Source: Parachlorella kessleri (lineage: Eukaryota; Chlorophyta; Trebouxiophyceae; Chlorellales; Chlorellaceae). Taken from it: DNA of 64,000 bases. Position 1 is the stretch's first letter, and the number at the start of each line of letters is the position of its first letter. This document shows positions 24,501 to 37,120 of this stretch, piece after piece. Below the pieces are notes generated by a model. It did not search any database. It was not told the origin of the DNA and was given only the letters and a program-made list of their open reading frames with translations. The position numbers and the translations under genes are program-made. Location of the stretch: NCBI GenBank assembly GCA_001598975.1, contig BBXU01002758.1, positions 1 through 64,000 on the forward strand, written 5' to 3'.

Positions 24501-25875
24501 TCCCAACCCTGTGCCCAGCCGAGCTGCTCCGAAGCTGCCCAAGCCCCCAACGCTGCCCTGGCCTCCCGCGCCCTGCCGCTGCAGTGCCGCTAGATTGGCA
24601 TTGAAGCCTCCCCCCAGCCCTGCATCAGATGGAGCTGAATCCACGTTGGCTGGTGTGTCAGGGTGGGGCCAGGGCACAGCACTAGCAAGGAGGGGTCATC
24701 ACAGGTAGCTTTCATCAATCACATGTGAAAGCAGAGCCTGCCTGCAAGGCTTGCAAGCCAGGTTACTAAGTTGGGCCCAAGTCTTCAGACACCAGGACAG
24801 CCTTCTGGAGGGAGCAGCCCGGGCTCCGCAAGCAAAGGGCGATCTTAAAGGGCAGTACTCCAAGCGCCCGACTGACCGCCAGGTGCGCAGCCAGCAATGT
24901 CAAGAAAGCTGCCACATGACAGAATTGGGTAACATCATGTGCCTTGCGAGCAATTACCGTCCCACACCCCCCAGCCGTAAGCTGCCTCGCAGCACCCGTC
25001 CCTTGGCAATCATGGACCTACCAGTGAGCCCTCCCATGCCCCCCGCTCCAGCCTGCCTGAGCTGCTGCTGCTGCTGTTGCTGCTGCTGCGCCAGCGTGGG
25101 ACTCAGCCCCACTGCGCCTGCCAGCCCAGTGCCCGGCCTTCCGAGGCCGTTCACTCCAGCATACTGCTGCGTGCCCAGCCCTGTACGGCCCTGTGCCTGG
25201 CCTAGCTACACCACCACCAGACGAGAATCCCCAGTTGCAAGCACATAACGCCCATGGCTAGAAGCGAGGTTGGGCATAGTGGTGCTGCAACGGCTGCCGC
25301 ACAGCCGGACTAGCATTGGGCTTGTTTTCAACTGGGCAGCACAACAAGGGTATCAACAGGGCGCACCAGCACACTCGCAGCAGCCAAAACCCCAGGAAAT
25401 GCGAATGTACTTTGGCGTCAACGCATAGAAGGTCTGCAGGGCCGACAGTATGGCTAGCACCCACCTGCTGCAGGCCCCCTAGTGACCCTCCTGCTAGCCG
25501 CTGCTGTGCCAGCGTGCCGGCCTGAGAGGCATTGCCGGGGAGTCCCCCCAACCCACTCCTGCAGCCAAGACTTTCAACTTTCAAGCTGTTTCAGCTAACT
25601 GCTGGCTGACTAGGTTGCTTGCCAGGCACAACGCAAGTACTCGATTAAATAACTGTCATCGGTCAGGTATGACGAGAAAGCTGGGGAGCTGCACTAATAG
25701 TCATATGTGAGGTGCGTTTTGTCAGGTACAACCTCACCTGCCCTGCTGCAGTTGGTTCTGAATGTAGCCGCCTTGCAACGACTGAAGGCCCTGCATGCCG
25801 CCCCCCAGCCCTGGAAAGCCTCCCCCGCCGGGTTGCGCCTGTCCACCGGGGTATTGGCCAAAGTTGGTGTTCATG
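21514..25875 (-). CDS. NOT2: CCR4-NOT complex subunit 2 (NOT2/VIP2)
   Basis: A scaffold subunit of the CCR4-NOT deadenylase that shortens mRNA poly(A) tails; NOT2 pairs with NOT3/5 on the NOT1 C-terminus. The C-terminal NOT box is unmistakable over exons 23405-23099 (DRFGLLGLLSVIRMT), 22852-22716 (DPDLTTLALGTDLTTLGLNL and a conserved FASPW), 22429-22287 (VPQCYLHAPP, FQKFQPDTLFYIFYGMPGDE), 22097-22020 (RGWYYHKEYKAWLTRAP) and 21766-21514 (FERGSFFLFDPTTWEVV, then an Ala/Pro-rich tail). These join in phase. Upstream exons (about 24660-23955, 25201-25018, 25583-25465 and 25875-25732) encode a disordered Gly/Ala/Gln-rich N-terminus with short conserved-looking FDAADFPSLTG and FSEEDFPALPG motifs and a poly-Gln tract. 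The start ATG at 25875 begins MNTNFGQYPGGQ. N-terminal exon borders are less certain than the NOT box. Confidence 0.95.
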
Positions 25876-26571
25876 GGCCCCTCCTAGGACAATAAACCCT
25901 CACAGGCCCAGGGCCTCTCACACCTGCGCCGTTTACACAACCGGGGTTAGCGGACTCCTAGACTGGGCAGCATCCAGGCCATGTACCCACACATAGAGAA
26001 ACGGAAAGCGGTTGATCAGTGCAGACGAAAGCAAGCAGCTCCGCTGTACGCCAGTGGCGCCTGATCTCGGCCACTTCAGCAACAAGCACCCTGTGCCCAA
26101 CCACATCAGAGTTCCCTCAGCTCATTCACGCACCGCATACGCCACAATATTACAAAACTGGGGCTCGGGAAGGAACAAGAGCTCTCCAAATGCACGCCAC
26201 AGTCGCTTCACGCCCCAAATGTATGCACTTGTTAATTATTAACGTCCAGTTGCAACAAACACACACCTTCCCGGACGATTGACAGCGTCTGAGCAGGGCA
26301 TACCTAGCACGCCGCATGCGGCAGCAGGCCATCACCTCCCAGCACAAGAAGTTGCAGTGCCTAGATGCATTTCCTCGGACTCCTGGAACATTACTAGTGT
26401 GACTGCTGGGTTGCCACAGCCGTAGTGGATACTAGAGAGACTGCCTCCTCCTGCCACCTTTCCCAGCCAAAGCTTTATTTGAACCAGCGTCGGTATGGGG
26501 GATAGGTAAGTCGTAGCCTGTGCTGGAACTTGAAAGCTGCACTGTTTATGGAGCAGTCGGAGTGATCACTC
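25876..26571. promoter_or_regulatory. Divergent promoter region NOT2 / eIF3j
   Basis: About 700 bp separate the two divergent start codons. I see no conserved coding exon and no distinctive core-promoter motif. Confidence 0.4.
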
Positions 26572-28295
26572 ATGACGCCCATGCCTGCGGGTTTATGCAG
26601 TTGGGAGGACTGGGATGCTGAGGAGTTCACTCCAGCGGTGCCTGGCGCTGTGCCGGCTGCTGCTCCAGCGGTTGACAAGGCCAGGTTTGCGGACGAGGAC
26701 CAAGGGGAAGAGGATGAGCCCAAGTGGAAGAAGGATGTGCCCAAGCCGCAGCAGGCATGTCGGCGAGGTCATGCACACTGACATGTAACTGCTGATTCGT
26801 CCGTGTGTAGGCGTTCGCTTGACAACAGCCTGCCGGCAGGTGTTGCACAATACCAACTGTCATGCTGTCATGGGTTTTCACTTGACATGTTGCGGTAGCT
26901 TCACCTGCCTGCAGCCCAAAAAACAGGAGAAGAAATATGATGAAAGCAAAGGCATGTCGTCTCTTTCGCTAGACGAGGAGGGACCTCTGGACGACCCCGA
27001 GCTAGAAAGGCAACGGCAGCAGCGGCTGGTGGAGGAGGCGGATTTCAAAGCCACTATGGAGCTGTTTGGCGGTGGTGAGGCTTGTCTCTGCCTGTGCTTA
27101 TCAACGATGGTGTCCTTGTCGCAAGCTCCCCCGCTCAGCTTGCTGAGCACTTTGTAGGCCTGAGACCGAGCCTTGCAGCTGTCTGTAGCCTGCCCTGCTT
27201 TGCATGAGTGCCCTGGTGACTTGCATCTTTGCATTAACTGGGAGATAATCAACTGGTGCGACTGGGTGGTATGCAGGGCGCGAGCTGGAAGGGTTCATCC
27301 CCAAGAGTGCCAAGGACTTTGAGGAGTACGCAGCACTGGTGGTACAGAAGTACCTTTTGCCGCAGGTGGGCGCACCTACCTACAAGCACCTGGCACGCAT
27401 CGTGGCGGCGTGCTGCAGGCGATTGCGGCTCGATGGCAGCAGAGGCAACAGGATGTCCCCCCACAGTGCAGGGGGTCACGGCCGAATCACCTGGATGCAT
27501 CAATTGCGGACTTTTCGGGGCCGGTGGCTTGGGTGACATCAGCACAGCTGAGCGTGGCAACCACCAGGATCTGTGCAACCAAGCCTCTGAGGACATTAGA
27601 TCGACTGACCCCACTGCTGCAGGCTAAGAGCACGCATTACAAGCTGCTGGTCAAGCAGCTGATCAAGCACTCGTTGGTATTTGTGTCGGCACAGGACGCT
27701 AAGGACATCGAGACCAGCGTGGCAGGTGGGCAGGACGGGGGCTCGCTTGCTGCGCGATAAAGGGGAGGGGTGTGGCTCAGACACTACTTTTGGAGTTTGG
27801 GCCCGTGGTAAAGTGAGGCAGCAAGGGCACGTTGCAGAAAGAGGGTGTGCTATAGTTAACGGTATGATCTTCGACCCATAAAGCTTGCCTCGAGATAAGG
27901 ACCTACGGCCTCACGGACCTAGGCTCCCAGCGCCTCACTTGCATCCCCATTACGTTAGAATTAAGTTAGCGGCTGCTTATCCTCTGGTCCCCCTATCAGC
28001 CACCCTCGGTACCTGGGCTGCCAGGGCGTATATGTTATTGAGCATTGCTTGTTATGGGGTGCATGCTGGTCTGCCTTAGGCTATAGTCGTTGTGCCAGAC
28101 AGCAAGGGTGGTGCCCACTCCGCTACTTCTGTAGGCATTCGGGCAGACAAGCTCAAAGAGGAGAAGGCAGCAGCAGCGGCCGGCAAGAAGACTACCAAGA
28201 AAGCGGCCCTCAATGTCGGCAAAAGCGGCGGCTCGGCGGGCCTGGATGACTACAAGTTCGACGTGGCTGACGAGGATGACTATGACTTCATGTAA
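26572..28295 (+). CDS. EIF3J: Translation initiation factor eIF3 subunit J
   Basis: The loosely bound eIF3 subunit that helps place eIF3 on the 40S ribosome and controls mRNA-channel access. Five exons join in phase to 231 residues: 26572-26754, 26915-27074, 27277-27365, 27623-27725, 28135-28295. Family marks are the N-terminal WEDWDAEEF, acidic EDQGEEDEPKWKKDVPKPQ, KGMSSLSLDEEGPLDDP, the central FIPKSAKDFEEYAALVVQK and HYKLLVKQLIKHSL, the Lys/Ala-rich segment, and the C-terminal acidic ADEDDYDFM. The length is close to animal eIF3j (~258). Intron 1 requires a GC donor (CAG|GCATGT) to stay in phase. The ATG at 26572 is the first in frame; the next Met is three codons on. TGTAA at 28588-28592 is a possible poly(A) signal. 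Confidence 0.93.
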
Positions 28296-29175
28296 AGTTG
28301 GCAGCTCGTCAGTGTGTTGTGGGGCAGGCCACGGCGAGGCAGGTACTTAGTTTAGGGGATATTGGCAGGTGCAGTAGTCAGCAGCAGGTTGATGCCATGT
28401 TAAGACCGGCATGCATTGCTCAGTAGCCTGTATGGTGGCAAGGTGTTCTGTGTTGTTTGCACTGCTCTAGGGCTTACACAGCATTTGCATGACACCATCT
28501 TGCTGATAATGAAACGGCCTTCGTACAGTGGAAGAAAGCACAATGACGTGGTGGAAGGGCACATGCATAGCCAACCACCTGATCCTGTGTAACTATGAAC
28601 GGCGGGACAGTCGGGGTATTTCAGATGGAATGCATGTGACAACTAGGGGTCAAACAGCACTTTGGCGGGCATCCATGAAGAACCTGAGGTCGTTACTCGG
28701 CATATCCCCACCTCACCGCTTTGTGAGGGGCAGAGATCACAACCTCGATGGTACAGCTGCCAGCTTACAACTAGACCCAAGCCGAGCCGCAGAGGTAACT
28801 GTCTGCAGCCTAGGGAGCTCTAGCATGCTTCATAGTTCCCATGCGTGCCACTTGTGCCTGCTCTCTTTACGGCTGCCCCTCCACATAGTTATATACATCC
28901 ACTCCCCGCTTGAGCAGCACCTTCCTTACTTCAGCTTTGGCTGCCTCCTCTGCTTGCTTGTGCCGCGCAGCAATGTGTGGCAGCGGAGTATCCCTGCAGG
29001 CAAGGCAGTGAAGAGCCGTCCAGACTGGGCAGTGGTTGAGAACAACTCAGCCACTTGGAAATACACGAAGCAGCCGGTCACCCATTTGCATGGTAGGCAG
29101 CGGCTGGATGTCTTGCATGCACAGCGAAGAGGAGGAAACCACTAAGTGCCCGTGCCAACATACGGGAAGGCATTC
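28296..29175. other. Convergent 3' region between eIF3j and the FAM161-like gene
   Basis: Both 3' UTRs should lie here: TGTAA at 28588-28592 on plus and TTACA at 28765-28769 (TGTAA on minus). A segment at 28626-28675 resembles 18717-18765. A 205-codon open frame on plus (28528-29145) has no conserved content, and I do not regard it as a gene. Confidence 0.45.
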
Positions 29176-32100
29176 TCACTTGCGCTTCTCAACTGTGGGG
29201 GGGCCTGCAGCTGCGCCCGCAGGGTGTCTGTCCCCTGACGCTGCCAGGGGAACCTCCTCGGCCAGGAGTGTCACTTCAGTCCCAAGCTTCCATTTTGGCT
29301 CTGAGCTGCTCTGGGGACTGTCAATGGCATCCAGCATCGTCCCATGCTTAGCGGCATACACATCTACAGTGGCACAGCACTCCGGCCCACTCTTGTCATC
29401 CCCCCAAGGGTTTGTCTGTCCCTCCATGTGAACTCCTGGACCTGTTGCCGCCTCGCTGGCGTTTCCAGCAAGGTTTTCCCTGTGGACTGCACCTGAGGGC
29501 AGGTTTGAACCTACGAGCTCCTCTCTGGCGATGTCCGCGGCAGTAGCTGTCTCCAGCGCGCTTGCTGCTCTGCTATCGCGGCGAGCAGCAGCCGGCCCGC
29601 TGTCTGCTACAGCGGCACTGCCAGGGCGGCGCCACTTGGGACTGCTGCACAGGAGGGCCATGTCCTTTAGCTCCTGCTCTGAGGCTGATATCCGCTCCAA
29701 CTCAGTGGCATAGCGCCCGCTGGCAACGCTTTGTTGCACAGCTTGAAGTTTGAGTTGCTGGCTTCGTGTGGTGCCCATGCTCGGACTACTGCTTGCAAGC
29801 AGTGTAGCCTTGCCGTCGCCGCTGCATGTAGCAACGTCGCCCTGTAGTGAACAATCGTGTTGCTGCTGACTCAACTGCTGCTCCTGCTGCTGCTGAACCG
29901 TTTTCTCCTCTAAGGATTCAGCCTTGCCACACTGCTGGTCACGCTCTGCATTTAACTCTATACTCGCAGCAAACTCACTCTGGCCAATCGCAGCAGAGTT
30001 TCTTGGCGGGCCAGGGGCACCCTGGGTATCAGAACCCCACTCGCAAGAGTATGACTGGGTCAAGCCACCGTCCTGCCATAAGGGATTGCCCAAAGTCCTG
30101 TCGGCCAGACCTTCCATAGCAAGGCCAGCACTCCTGCCTGTGGTGCTGCTTCCCTCTGGCAAGGCCAGCTCTCTATCACCATTCAGGGTGCCTGGCGCAC
30201 CAGCTGTGCTGCGGGCAGTCATCACCATGTAGCGTGGCTCAACTGCCGCACTGACGTCTGCTTCGTAATGCATTTGAGTAGTGGCAGCAGCCATGCTGCC
30301 TTGGTTACCGTCACTCCTTTCCTCAATGCGGCAGCTGGCTCCTCCCAGGGTAGCTGCACAGCCCTGGCTGCTTGCAGGCCTGGGGAGGAGCAGCAGCTGC
30401 TGCTTAAAAGGCCGCTGCAGTGCGCCTGCAGTGGCTGGACGCAGGGATGCGCCAGTAGCTGGGGAGGTCCGAAGACTGCGACGCCCCAGGGCTTTGTTGG
30501 AAAGCTGCATCTCGGCTATCAGCAAGGCATAACGGGCCTGAACAAACAAACGTAAACAGCTTGAGGTCATAGGGCCGGATGGGGACTCCCTTGAAGGTCA
30601 TGCAGGCCGCTGGCAACGTCACTAGCAAAGAGCCTACTTGTAAGGGAAACCCTTGAGACATAAAACCCAAGCGAGTCCCGTGTCCTCTAGTAGAGCATGA
30701 CGAGGCAAGCACGATTTCATGTCTTGCAAGGATGCAAGCCCACCTCGGTAGTAGATACAGGGATGGGGTTGGCTAAGAATGCCGTTGGCGAGTGAGCAGG
30801 TGATCTCCCTGTATGACCGCCTGCATCTCCCAATGCAGCCTTCTGCCGCTGCTTGTCGCGCTCATAAAATGAAAAAGGCTGCTCTTGAGACCTGCAATTG
30901 AGCGATCGGGAGTGCTCATGCATGGACAAGCTCATGCATAACACGGAGGAGAATAATCTTCCATTACGAAGGGAGGCAAGCAGCAGCCCACTCAGGTCCC
31001 ACCTCAGGAGCTCCACACGCTTCTCATGCGCTTCTGCCCGGCGCTCCTGTGCCCGCTCCATTATGTCAGCAAAGCGTGGCTCAACGCTGGATAGAGGCAG
31101 TGGACTGGCCCTGTAGCGGCGCTGCTGAGTGCCTAGGTACTTGAGTGCAAGGTCCTGCTCAGCCTTCACCTGCAAGTCCCAGGCCATTGCAGGTACATAT
31201 AATCTGGTAGCAAATGTAACAAGGTCCCAAACCCCATGGAGTCAATCGTACACCCATGCATTTCTGTTGGCCCCACTTTGGGGGGACTCAGGCAGCATGG
31301 CCAGGTGGCGGTGCGCTGTTAGACTTGACTAGACTAACCCCATGCAGTTATTAGTAATCTACCTTTCACCTGCATGATTGGTTTCAAGCGAACCAAAGCA
31401 TCCTGCCGTCCTTCTGACGCTGTCAGCTGCTCTCCACAAAATTGTGAGCCCAACACCGCTGCATCCACCACCGCAGGACTAGCATGCTGTGCTACAGGCG
31501 ACTTCGTTGCTCCATGGCCTTGCTGCTGCTCCCTGCCCTTGGGCTCAGCCGCCCCCGCTGCACAACCGGCCAGACTTTCTGCTGCATCCTGGTTGGGAGC
31601 TCTGGCAGCCTGGAGGCCATCATGAAGCAGGTGCTCACCAGCACCAGGATCACAGAACGCTGTGCCTGCAACCAAGCCTGCGCTCACTGCTGTGGTGGCT
31701 GGGCATGGTGTTGGTGCTACTTGGCAATCCTGACGAGCCTTCTCAGCTGCAACCTCCTGTTTGGAGGAACTTAGCGCCTTCATTGCTCCCGGATCCTGGC
31801 ACAGCCCACTGCAAGGCATGCCACTGCAAGGAGCCAGTTCCTGCGTGATAATAGTGTTGCTGCTCGCTGCTGCCTTCCTCCTAGCCGAGGTCCAGGACAG
31901 ACTTCTGCACATCTCGGGCTCCAGGGACAAGCCTAGCTGTAGCTCTCCTTTGCTCTCCTTGTCAAACTCCTCGCACTGTCTGTTGCCATGCTGGTTAAGA
32001 TCAATGTGCGGAGGTTGGCTCCTGCTGCACCTGCTGCCGTTTAGCTGTTGCGCCCGCACCGTCTGCTCAAAGCCAGCGACCTGCTCTATTAAAGAGTCTT

Positions 32101-34393
32101 GCTGCTGCTGCCGCCTCTGCTGCCGTCGGGCCATCAGCTGTGAGAGGCGGTCAAAGTGCTGCTGAAACCTGCAAGGTGGACCTTCGTTAAAGTATGGTTC
32201 CGCTCCAAGCAGCCAGTCTGCCGGACGCTGGGTCAAGTGCAAGGCTAAGGACCTATACTCCAATGTCCCTTTGCTTAACAACATCAATGCTGCCACACCA
32301 GCAAGTGGCAGCGGATGAGAACAAAGCAGCTCCACCTGTCATGGCTGTACACGGCATCGCTCGGATCCCCAGGCTGCACTTGCGGATTTGCCGTGCCCTG
32401 CACATCCTGCAGAGCATCTTCCGCTACCACGCAGGCTGATGGCTGGGATAGCCGCTGCTTGCTGCTGAATACCAGTTTGCTGCTTGCAGCCAGAGAGGTT
32501 GCTGGCCCTGTGTTAGCTGCCACTGGATGACCTGAAGCCGCTGCTCTGCTCTCCTGCCCCGTTGTAGCACAGTTTGCAGATCGAGATCGGGAGTCACCGC
32601 CCGACCTGTCAAGCACTCGCTGCTGACTGTGCGCCTTGCCGCAAGTTTTTGAGGCTGCACCTGCTGCTGACTTTTGTCGACCCCCAGCATGGGGTTTGGC
32701 CTTGGGGCCAGCAGATGGCCGCTCTGGCGCCAGGTGGCTGCTGGGAATGGTAGCATGGCCCTCAGGAATGTCGTCAAACCTGCAGTGTGGCCAGTGCGTA
32801 GCAGCTCACGAAATGCAACACAACCCAACTGTTGAAGTAGTGGCCCGCACAATGTGACTGTCCGATTATTGACCGTGAGGAGCTATACTCATGCAGTCAG
32901 GGTCCTAGCCAGCAAGCTATTGGTTAGTTGTGGCAAGCAATGCAACAGAAAGGAGATATGGTGAAGTGTACTGACACAGCTGGATGCAGTTCTGCTTTAT
33001 TGTTCCAACTGACCTCCAGACTTGCTGTTTGATAGCGTGCAGCTTCCCAGCTGCTGGTGGCTGAGCACCGCGCTGTGTATCCCCGCTTGTGGGCCTCGCC
33101 TTGGTTGGTACCCCCTGCAGAAACTCTTCCCCCCTTTAGTTGTGCAACCGGATGCCACTGCCTACCTAAACACCTCCAGCCGGTTGCCTCACAAAGTCCA
33201 CGCATGCCTTGACCTTGCCTGATTGCGAGCTTGTGCACTCTCTAGTCCACTCCTAACACCTCCGCTGCGGCTTCCTCCTTGAGCTGACCCAGAGGCTGCT
33301 TGCTCCCTGGCAAGAGCTGCTGTGATGGGTGTCCTAGCCCTGTGCAGTGGAATTTTCTTCAGGGCATTGAGCCGTCTGCTGTTGCCGGGTGCACCTGCTT
33401 CCTGCCCTTCCTCTGAGGGGGCAGTTGACTCGTCAGCAAGAAGCATCTCGGCACCCACAGCCTGCCAGTCAGGCCAGGCAGTCATGTCGGTACCGTGACC
33501 TGCCTCTGTCATAGCCTGGTCCAGCTCCGGGCCTGGCTGAGTGGGCGAGGCAAAACAGCTGTGGATACTGCTGTCAGGGTCTGTTTCTGTAGCATTGACA
33601 TGAAGCCTGCTCCTGCGAGCTTGCGGGCCTTCGTCGCCGTCCTCAAAGGAGTGCTCTGACACCATCCTGGCGAGCATGGGGCTACCCAGAGGTACACCTG
33701 ACAACTCCCGCTGCAGCTGCCCCCTGAGCCGAAGTGCGACGGGGGAAAGAGTGGGGCTGTTCCCAACATCCACACCAGGATGGCAGCTAGTGTTGAGGGC
33801 TGAACAAAGCAGCAGCGCCTCATCTGGGGAGTCCTGCTGCTGCAGCTCTGGTGTGTCCAACGTCCCTCCTTGACCCTGGTAGTGTGACACAGAGGCCTCC
33901 CTGGGAGGTGACCTGCTGCCGTAGATGTGAGGCTCAGAGAGCTGCTCCAAGGTAGGGCTATATGGCTCCTCCCAAGAGGCCTCGAGCTGCGTGACATCAT
34001 CTTGCGAGTACTGTGACTGCTGAGACTGGTGCGATGCCTGGCTGTACTCGACTTCTAGCTGCTGCGGCACGGCGTGAGGGCTGCGGTGGGAGAAAGAGCT
34101 GCCACTGCGCGCTGCGGAAAAGGTATCAACAGGTATATGGTCTTCAACCTGAGGATCACTGGTGTACGAGTCGCCACTGGCATCTTTGTGCAGTGTGCTG
34201 CTGCTGCTGGTGGTAGAGGCAAGGGCCTGCAAGGGTTAAACAACGGTGTCTCCCTGCGCACTGGTGACCGCTATCAGACTGCACGCGGGAGTGTATGCAG
34301 TGCTACCTGCTTGACTGCCAGCAGTGCTACTCTGCCCCCCTTGAAGCGAGACAGCAAAGACAAAACGCTCAAGTCCTTGTCTAGTCCTGCCAT
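29176..34393 (-). CDS. Large FAM161-like (UPF0564) protein, putative centriole/cilium component
   Basis: Seven exons join in phase to about 1339 residues: 34393-34307, 34226-33214, 32779-32336, 32168-31370, 31169-31003, 30891-30744, 30537-29176. The middle (about residues 780-900) carries a repeated pattern: YRASPLPLSSVEPRF, then PFSFYERDKQRQK, then FLANPIPVSTTEVRYALL-like across a splice. The F-x-A-x-P-x-P motif followed by a short helix is typical of FAM161/UPF0564 proteins, which bind microtubules and sit in centrioles and ciliary basal bodies. The rest is long, low-complexity Ser/Gln/Ala-rich sequence with Gln-rich helical parts (ARRQQRRQQQQ). The start MAGLDKDLSVLSLLSRFKGG was chosen because its donor CAG|GTAGCA is phase 0 into exon 2. 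It is divergent from F-box A with only 273 bp between ATGs. The family assignment is tentative; the gene structure is firmer. Confidence 0.55.
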
Positions 34394-34666
34394 CGCGCCA
34401 GCACTTGCGATGAGGATCAGGCATTTGGTTGCCCTAAATTCAAGGCGTTCTCTGGACCCTGCAGGAGTACGGAGGTCAACAACTTGCCTGGCTCCCGCCG
34501 GCGCTCTGGGCCACTCTGCCACATGGAACTTGCTGACGGTGTTACTGAGTACAGGAACTAGACCGGGATCAAACGTCCTTCGCATGAGCCCCTTCATTCA
34601 AGTCCTAGGTTGGGCCCTGTTCCCTCGCCCAAGGGGCCGCGGCATTTTTATGATTCTGCAAAGACC
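34394..34666. promoter_or_regulatory. Divergent promoter shared by the FAM161-like gene and F-box A
   Basis: A 273-bp gap separates the two start codons. A related but diverged copy precedes F-box B (about 37627-37890), recognisable by a shared TCCCGCCGGCGCTCTG block and by the sequence just upstream of both F-box ATGs. Conservation between copies suggests promoter content, or simply recent duplication. Confidence 0.5.
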
Positions 34667-37120
34667 ATGGCAGGCCAGCTCGAACTGTTGCAGCCCAGCA
34701 ACGCTGCAACCCCTCAACCTGGCCTGTTAGACTTGCCCGATGTCCTACTGGAAGAAATCTTATTGAGTACCCAAATGACTGACAGGTGAGGTAGCAAGGA
34801 GCACTGAACCAAGCCGGACGGAGCCAGGCGCTGAGGAAGGCATGGCCCTTCCCAGCGCCTCTGAGCACAGGCTGCTGAGTGTCGGATGTGACAAACCGAC
34901 CAATACACGCTTCTGCAGCGCAGGGCAGCGGCTGCATGTGTCAACAGCAGGCTGGCGGCCCTCAGCCGCTACAGCCAAAAGCTGTGGCAGGCTCTCTCCT
35001 TGTGGCCAACCAGGGTTGGCCACCTGCCTGCCTTGGGCCGCTGGGGGCAGGCTAGGCAGACCCAGGTGTGGCGTTAACTCCTGTACAGGGATCAAAAGGC
35101 CTCTAGTTGTCTGGGTGGCATGGCCAATGGTTCTACGCGACCAACTCGAGGTTGGACAAGGTTACCAGACCAGCAGATATTTATATTCACCCTTGCACAT
35201 TGCAGCAACTTGCTGCACACTGGCGCCCATGACATTCCGCTGATTGCATCTGCTGCTCGTCCCTTGCAGGTTTCCCACCTGAGCCTTGGGTTGCAGGAAG
35301 ACGTAACTGCAGTCTCAGTTGTTCGGCCATTCATTGGGAACTGCCTGTCTGTCCTGGGGCCGCGACTGGTGAGCCTTGAGCTGAGCATCCAAACACACAT
35401 GTTTGACACGCGCGGCCTTGAGGTGGAGGCCTGCACCCAGCTCACCTACCTGTCCCTGAGGGTAAGCCCTTCCTGGATGCCTGGTCGCCAATGCCGCTGT
35501 GCACTGACACACTGACACTGAGGTGGGCTATCTAGTGATGTAAGTCCGACAGGTCTCCACCAATATTGCATTCATTAAGTCATACCTTCTAACTTAGCAT
35601 GTGCCTGTTTCATGGCTCTGCCTTGCCCCGGCATGTCGCTGTAACTCTGCTTCAAGCTTCGTACAGCCATCGAATACACAGTTCCCAAGCAAAGTAACAA
35701 GGGTCCCTTACAGGAGTGACCAAGGTTATGCGAGGTTGTGACTTTGCCCGCCCGCTGTCCACTTACTGCTAGCCTTGGCCTGGTTGCAGGGTATCCCGTG
35801 GGGTTCAGTCAACATATGCTTCAGGCCGGGCAGCCTTCCTGCCTTCGAAGAGCTCCATGTGAATGGCACGAAGTGCGCTGATGGTCCCACCAGTATCACA
35901 GTGACGCCCGACTGTTTCCCTTGCAATGTCCGCACCCTGGTGTTCAAGACGCACAGCCATATGTGGCAGCTGCCTCCTCCTCTATCAGCCTGCCATGCCA
36001 AGCTCCAAAGGCTGGAGGTCCTCTGCTGGAGCAGCTTTGCGGGTGCCGCTGTTCCAAACCTGGAGCTCCTGACGGCGCTGCAGGCAAGTGCAGCAGTGTG
36101 ATCGCTGACAAGTTGGGACAGTGACAGCTGGTAGCTGCTGCTGTAGTCCATGGCAGCACTCTGGACACGGCTCAGCACTGTCGTGAGCGGTCTAGTGTGT
36201 GGCCGGTGCACCCCTCACTTGCAAGGACGACTTCTCGCGCTCATCTTACATTGCATATGGCGTGCAGCTGTTCCTCGGTTGACACGCCCCCCTTCACCAC
36301 TACCACTACCACCTCACCACACACACTCACAACACCTCCTCTCCCTGGTGCAGGCCCTAACCTACTTGCACCTTGCAAGACCCAACTGCAAGAATTTACC
36401 TCGGCTGTCTCTCCCGGGAGCAGCCCCTTGTCCTCAGCAGCTTCCAGCCCTCCCGCCCCCGTTAAGAGCTTTGTTGACCCTGCGAGCCTTACGTCTCACC
36501 AACCCACCGCTGGGGACGATGGATTTTTCTTGCCAGTAGCCGCCTTACTCAACCTGACAGCCATCCACATCAGCGGGCCAGTGGAAGAGCCTGGCGGCAC
36601 CCTGGATGTTTTAGTGCCAGCACTACCCCTGCTGCCCACCCGCCTCTGCCAGCTTGGCCTGGAGTGCTTCCGCATGCCGCAGCCGAGGAACCTGGTCCAG
36701 CTGGGTGCTAGCCTATACAGCCTTGCCCTTCCCTTGGCGCGCCTGCCAGCCTACATTGAAGAAATCATTAAATCGCTGCCCAGGCTCCAGCGCCTGCTGC
36801 TCTCTGGCGACTTTTGCGAGTACCGCTCCTGGGAGGCTGACAAGTGCCCCAAGGTTTCCGAGGTGGCACATGCTGTCGGCTTGCTCGCCGAGATCCCTGA
36901 CTTGAAGATGCTCTTTCTCAACGCGAGGTTGTATGCAGGCCGCGTATCGTGCATGCACACAAGCAGCCCAGGGGCAGCGCAGATTGATGCTGCGCTGCTT
37001 GCCCTTCAAATGGCACGGCCTGGCTTGCAGATTCAGCGGCACTCGTGCGGGCTGCAAGGGGAACAGGCCGGCTGGGCTGTGCCCCGGCCTGCACCCTGCT
37101 GTTGGTGTTTGACAGACTAA
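34667..37120 (+). pseudogene. F-box/LRR gene A with a 1-nt frameshift
   Basis: Same five-exon plan as neighbour B: 34667-34785, 34924-35065, 35270-35461, 35790-36083, 36354-37120. Exon 1 starts MAGQLELLQPSNAAT and holds the F-box core LLDLPDVLLEEILLS; exons 3-5 carry irregular leucine-rich repeats (VSHLSLGLQ, CLSVLGPRLVSLELSIQ, LRALRLTNPPLG). In exon 5 at about 36511-36520, A has CTGGGGACGATGG where B has CTGGGCGACATCAA: one base fewer. Read straight through, A stops at 36539; shifting frame restores about 200 codons matching B up to the shared end EEQ/GEQAGWAVP. Exon 5 is 767 nt, one short of a multiple of three. Intron 4 has a GC donor (CAG|GCAAGT). A sequencing error or an intact allele elsewhere is the main alternative to a pseudogene. 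Confidence 0.78.

Noticed and set aside
24241..24708. Pro/Ala-rich plus-strand ORF
   Set aside because: Complement of the Gly/Ala-rich NOT2 N-terminus, with no conserved content.
28528..29145. 205-codon plus-strand ORF between eIF3j and the FAM161-like gene
   Set aside because: It overlaps repeat-like sequence and both 3' UTRs and has no recognisable domain or splice support.
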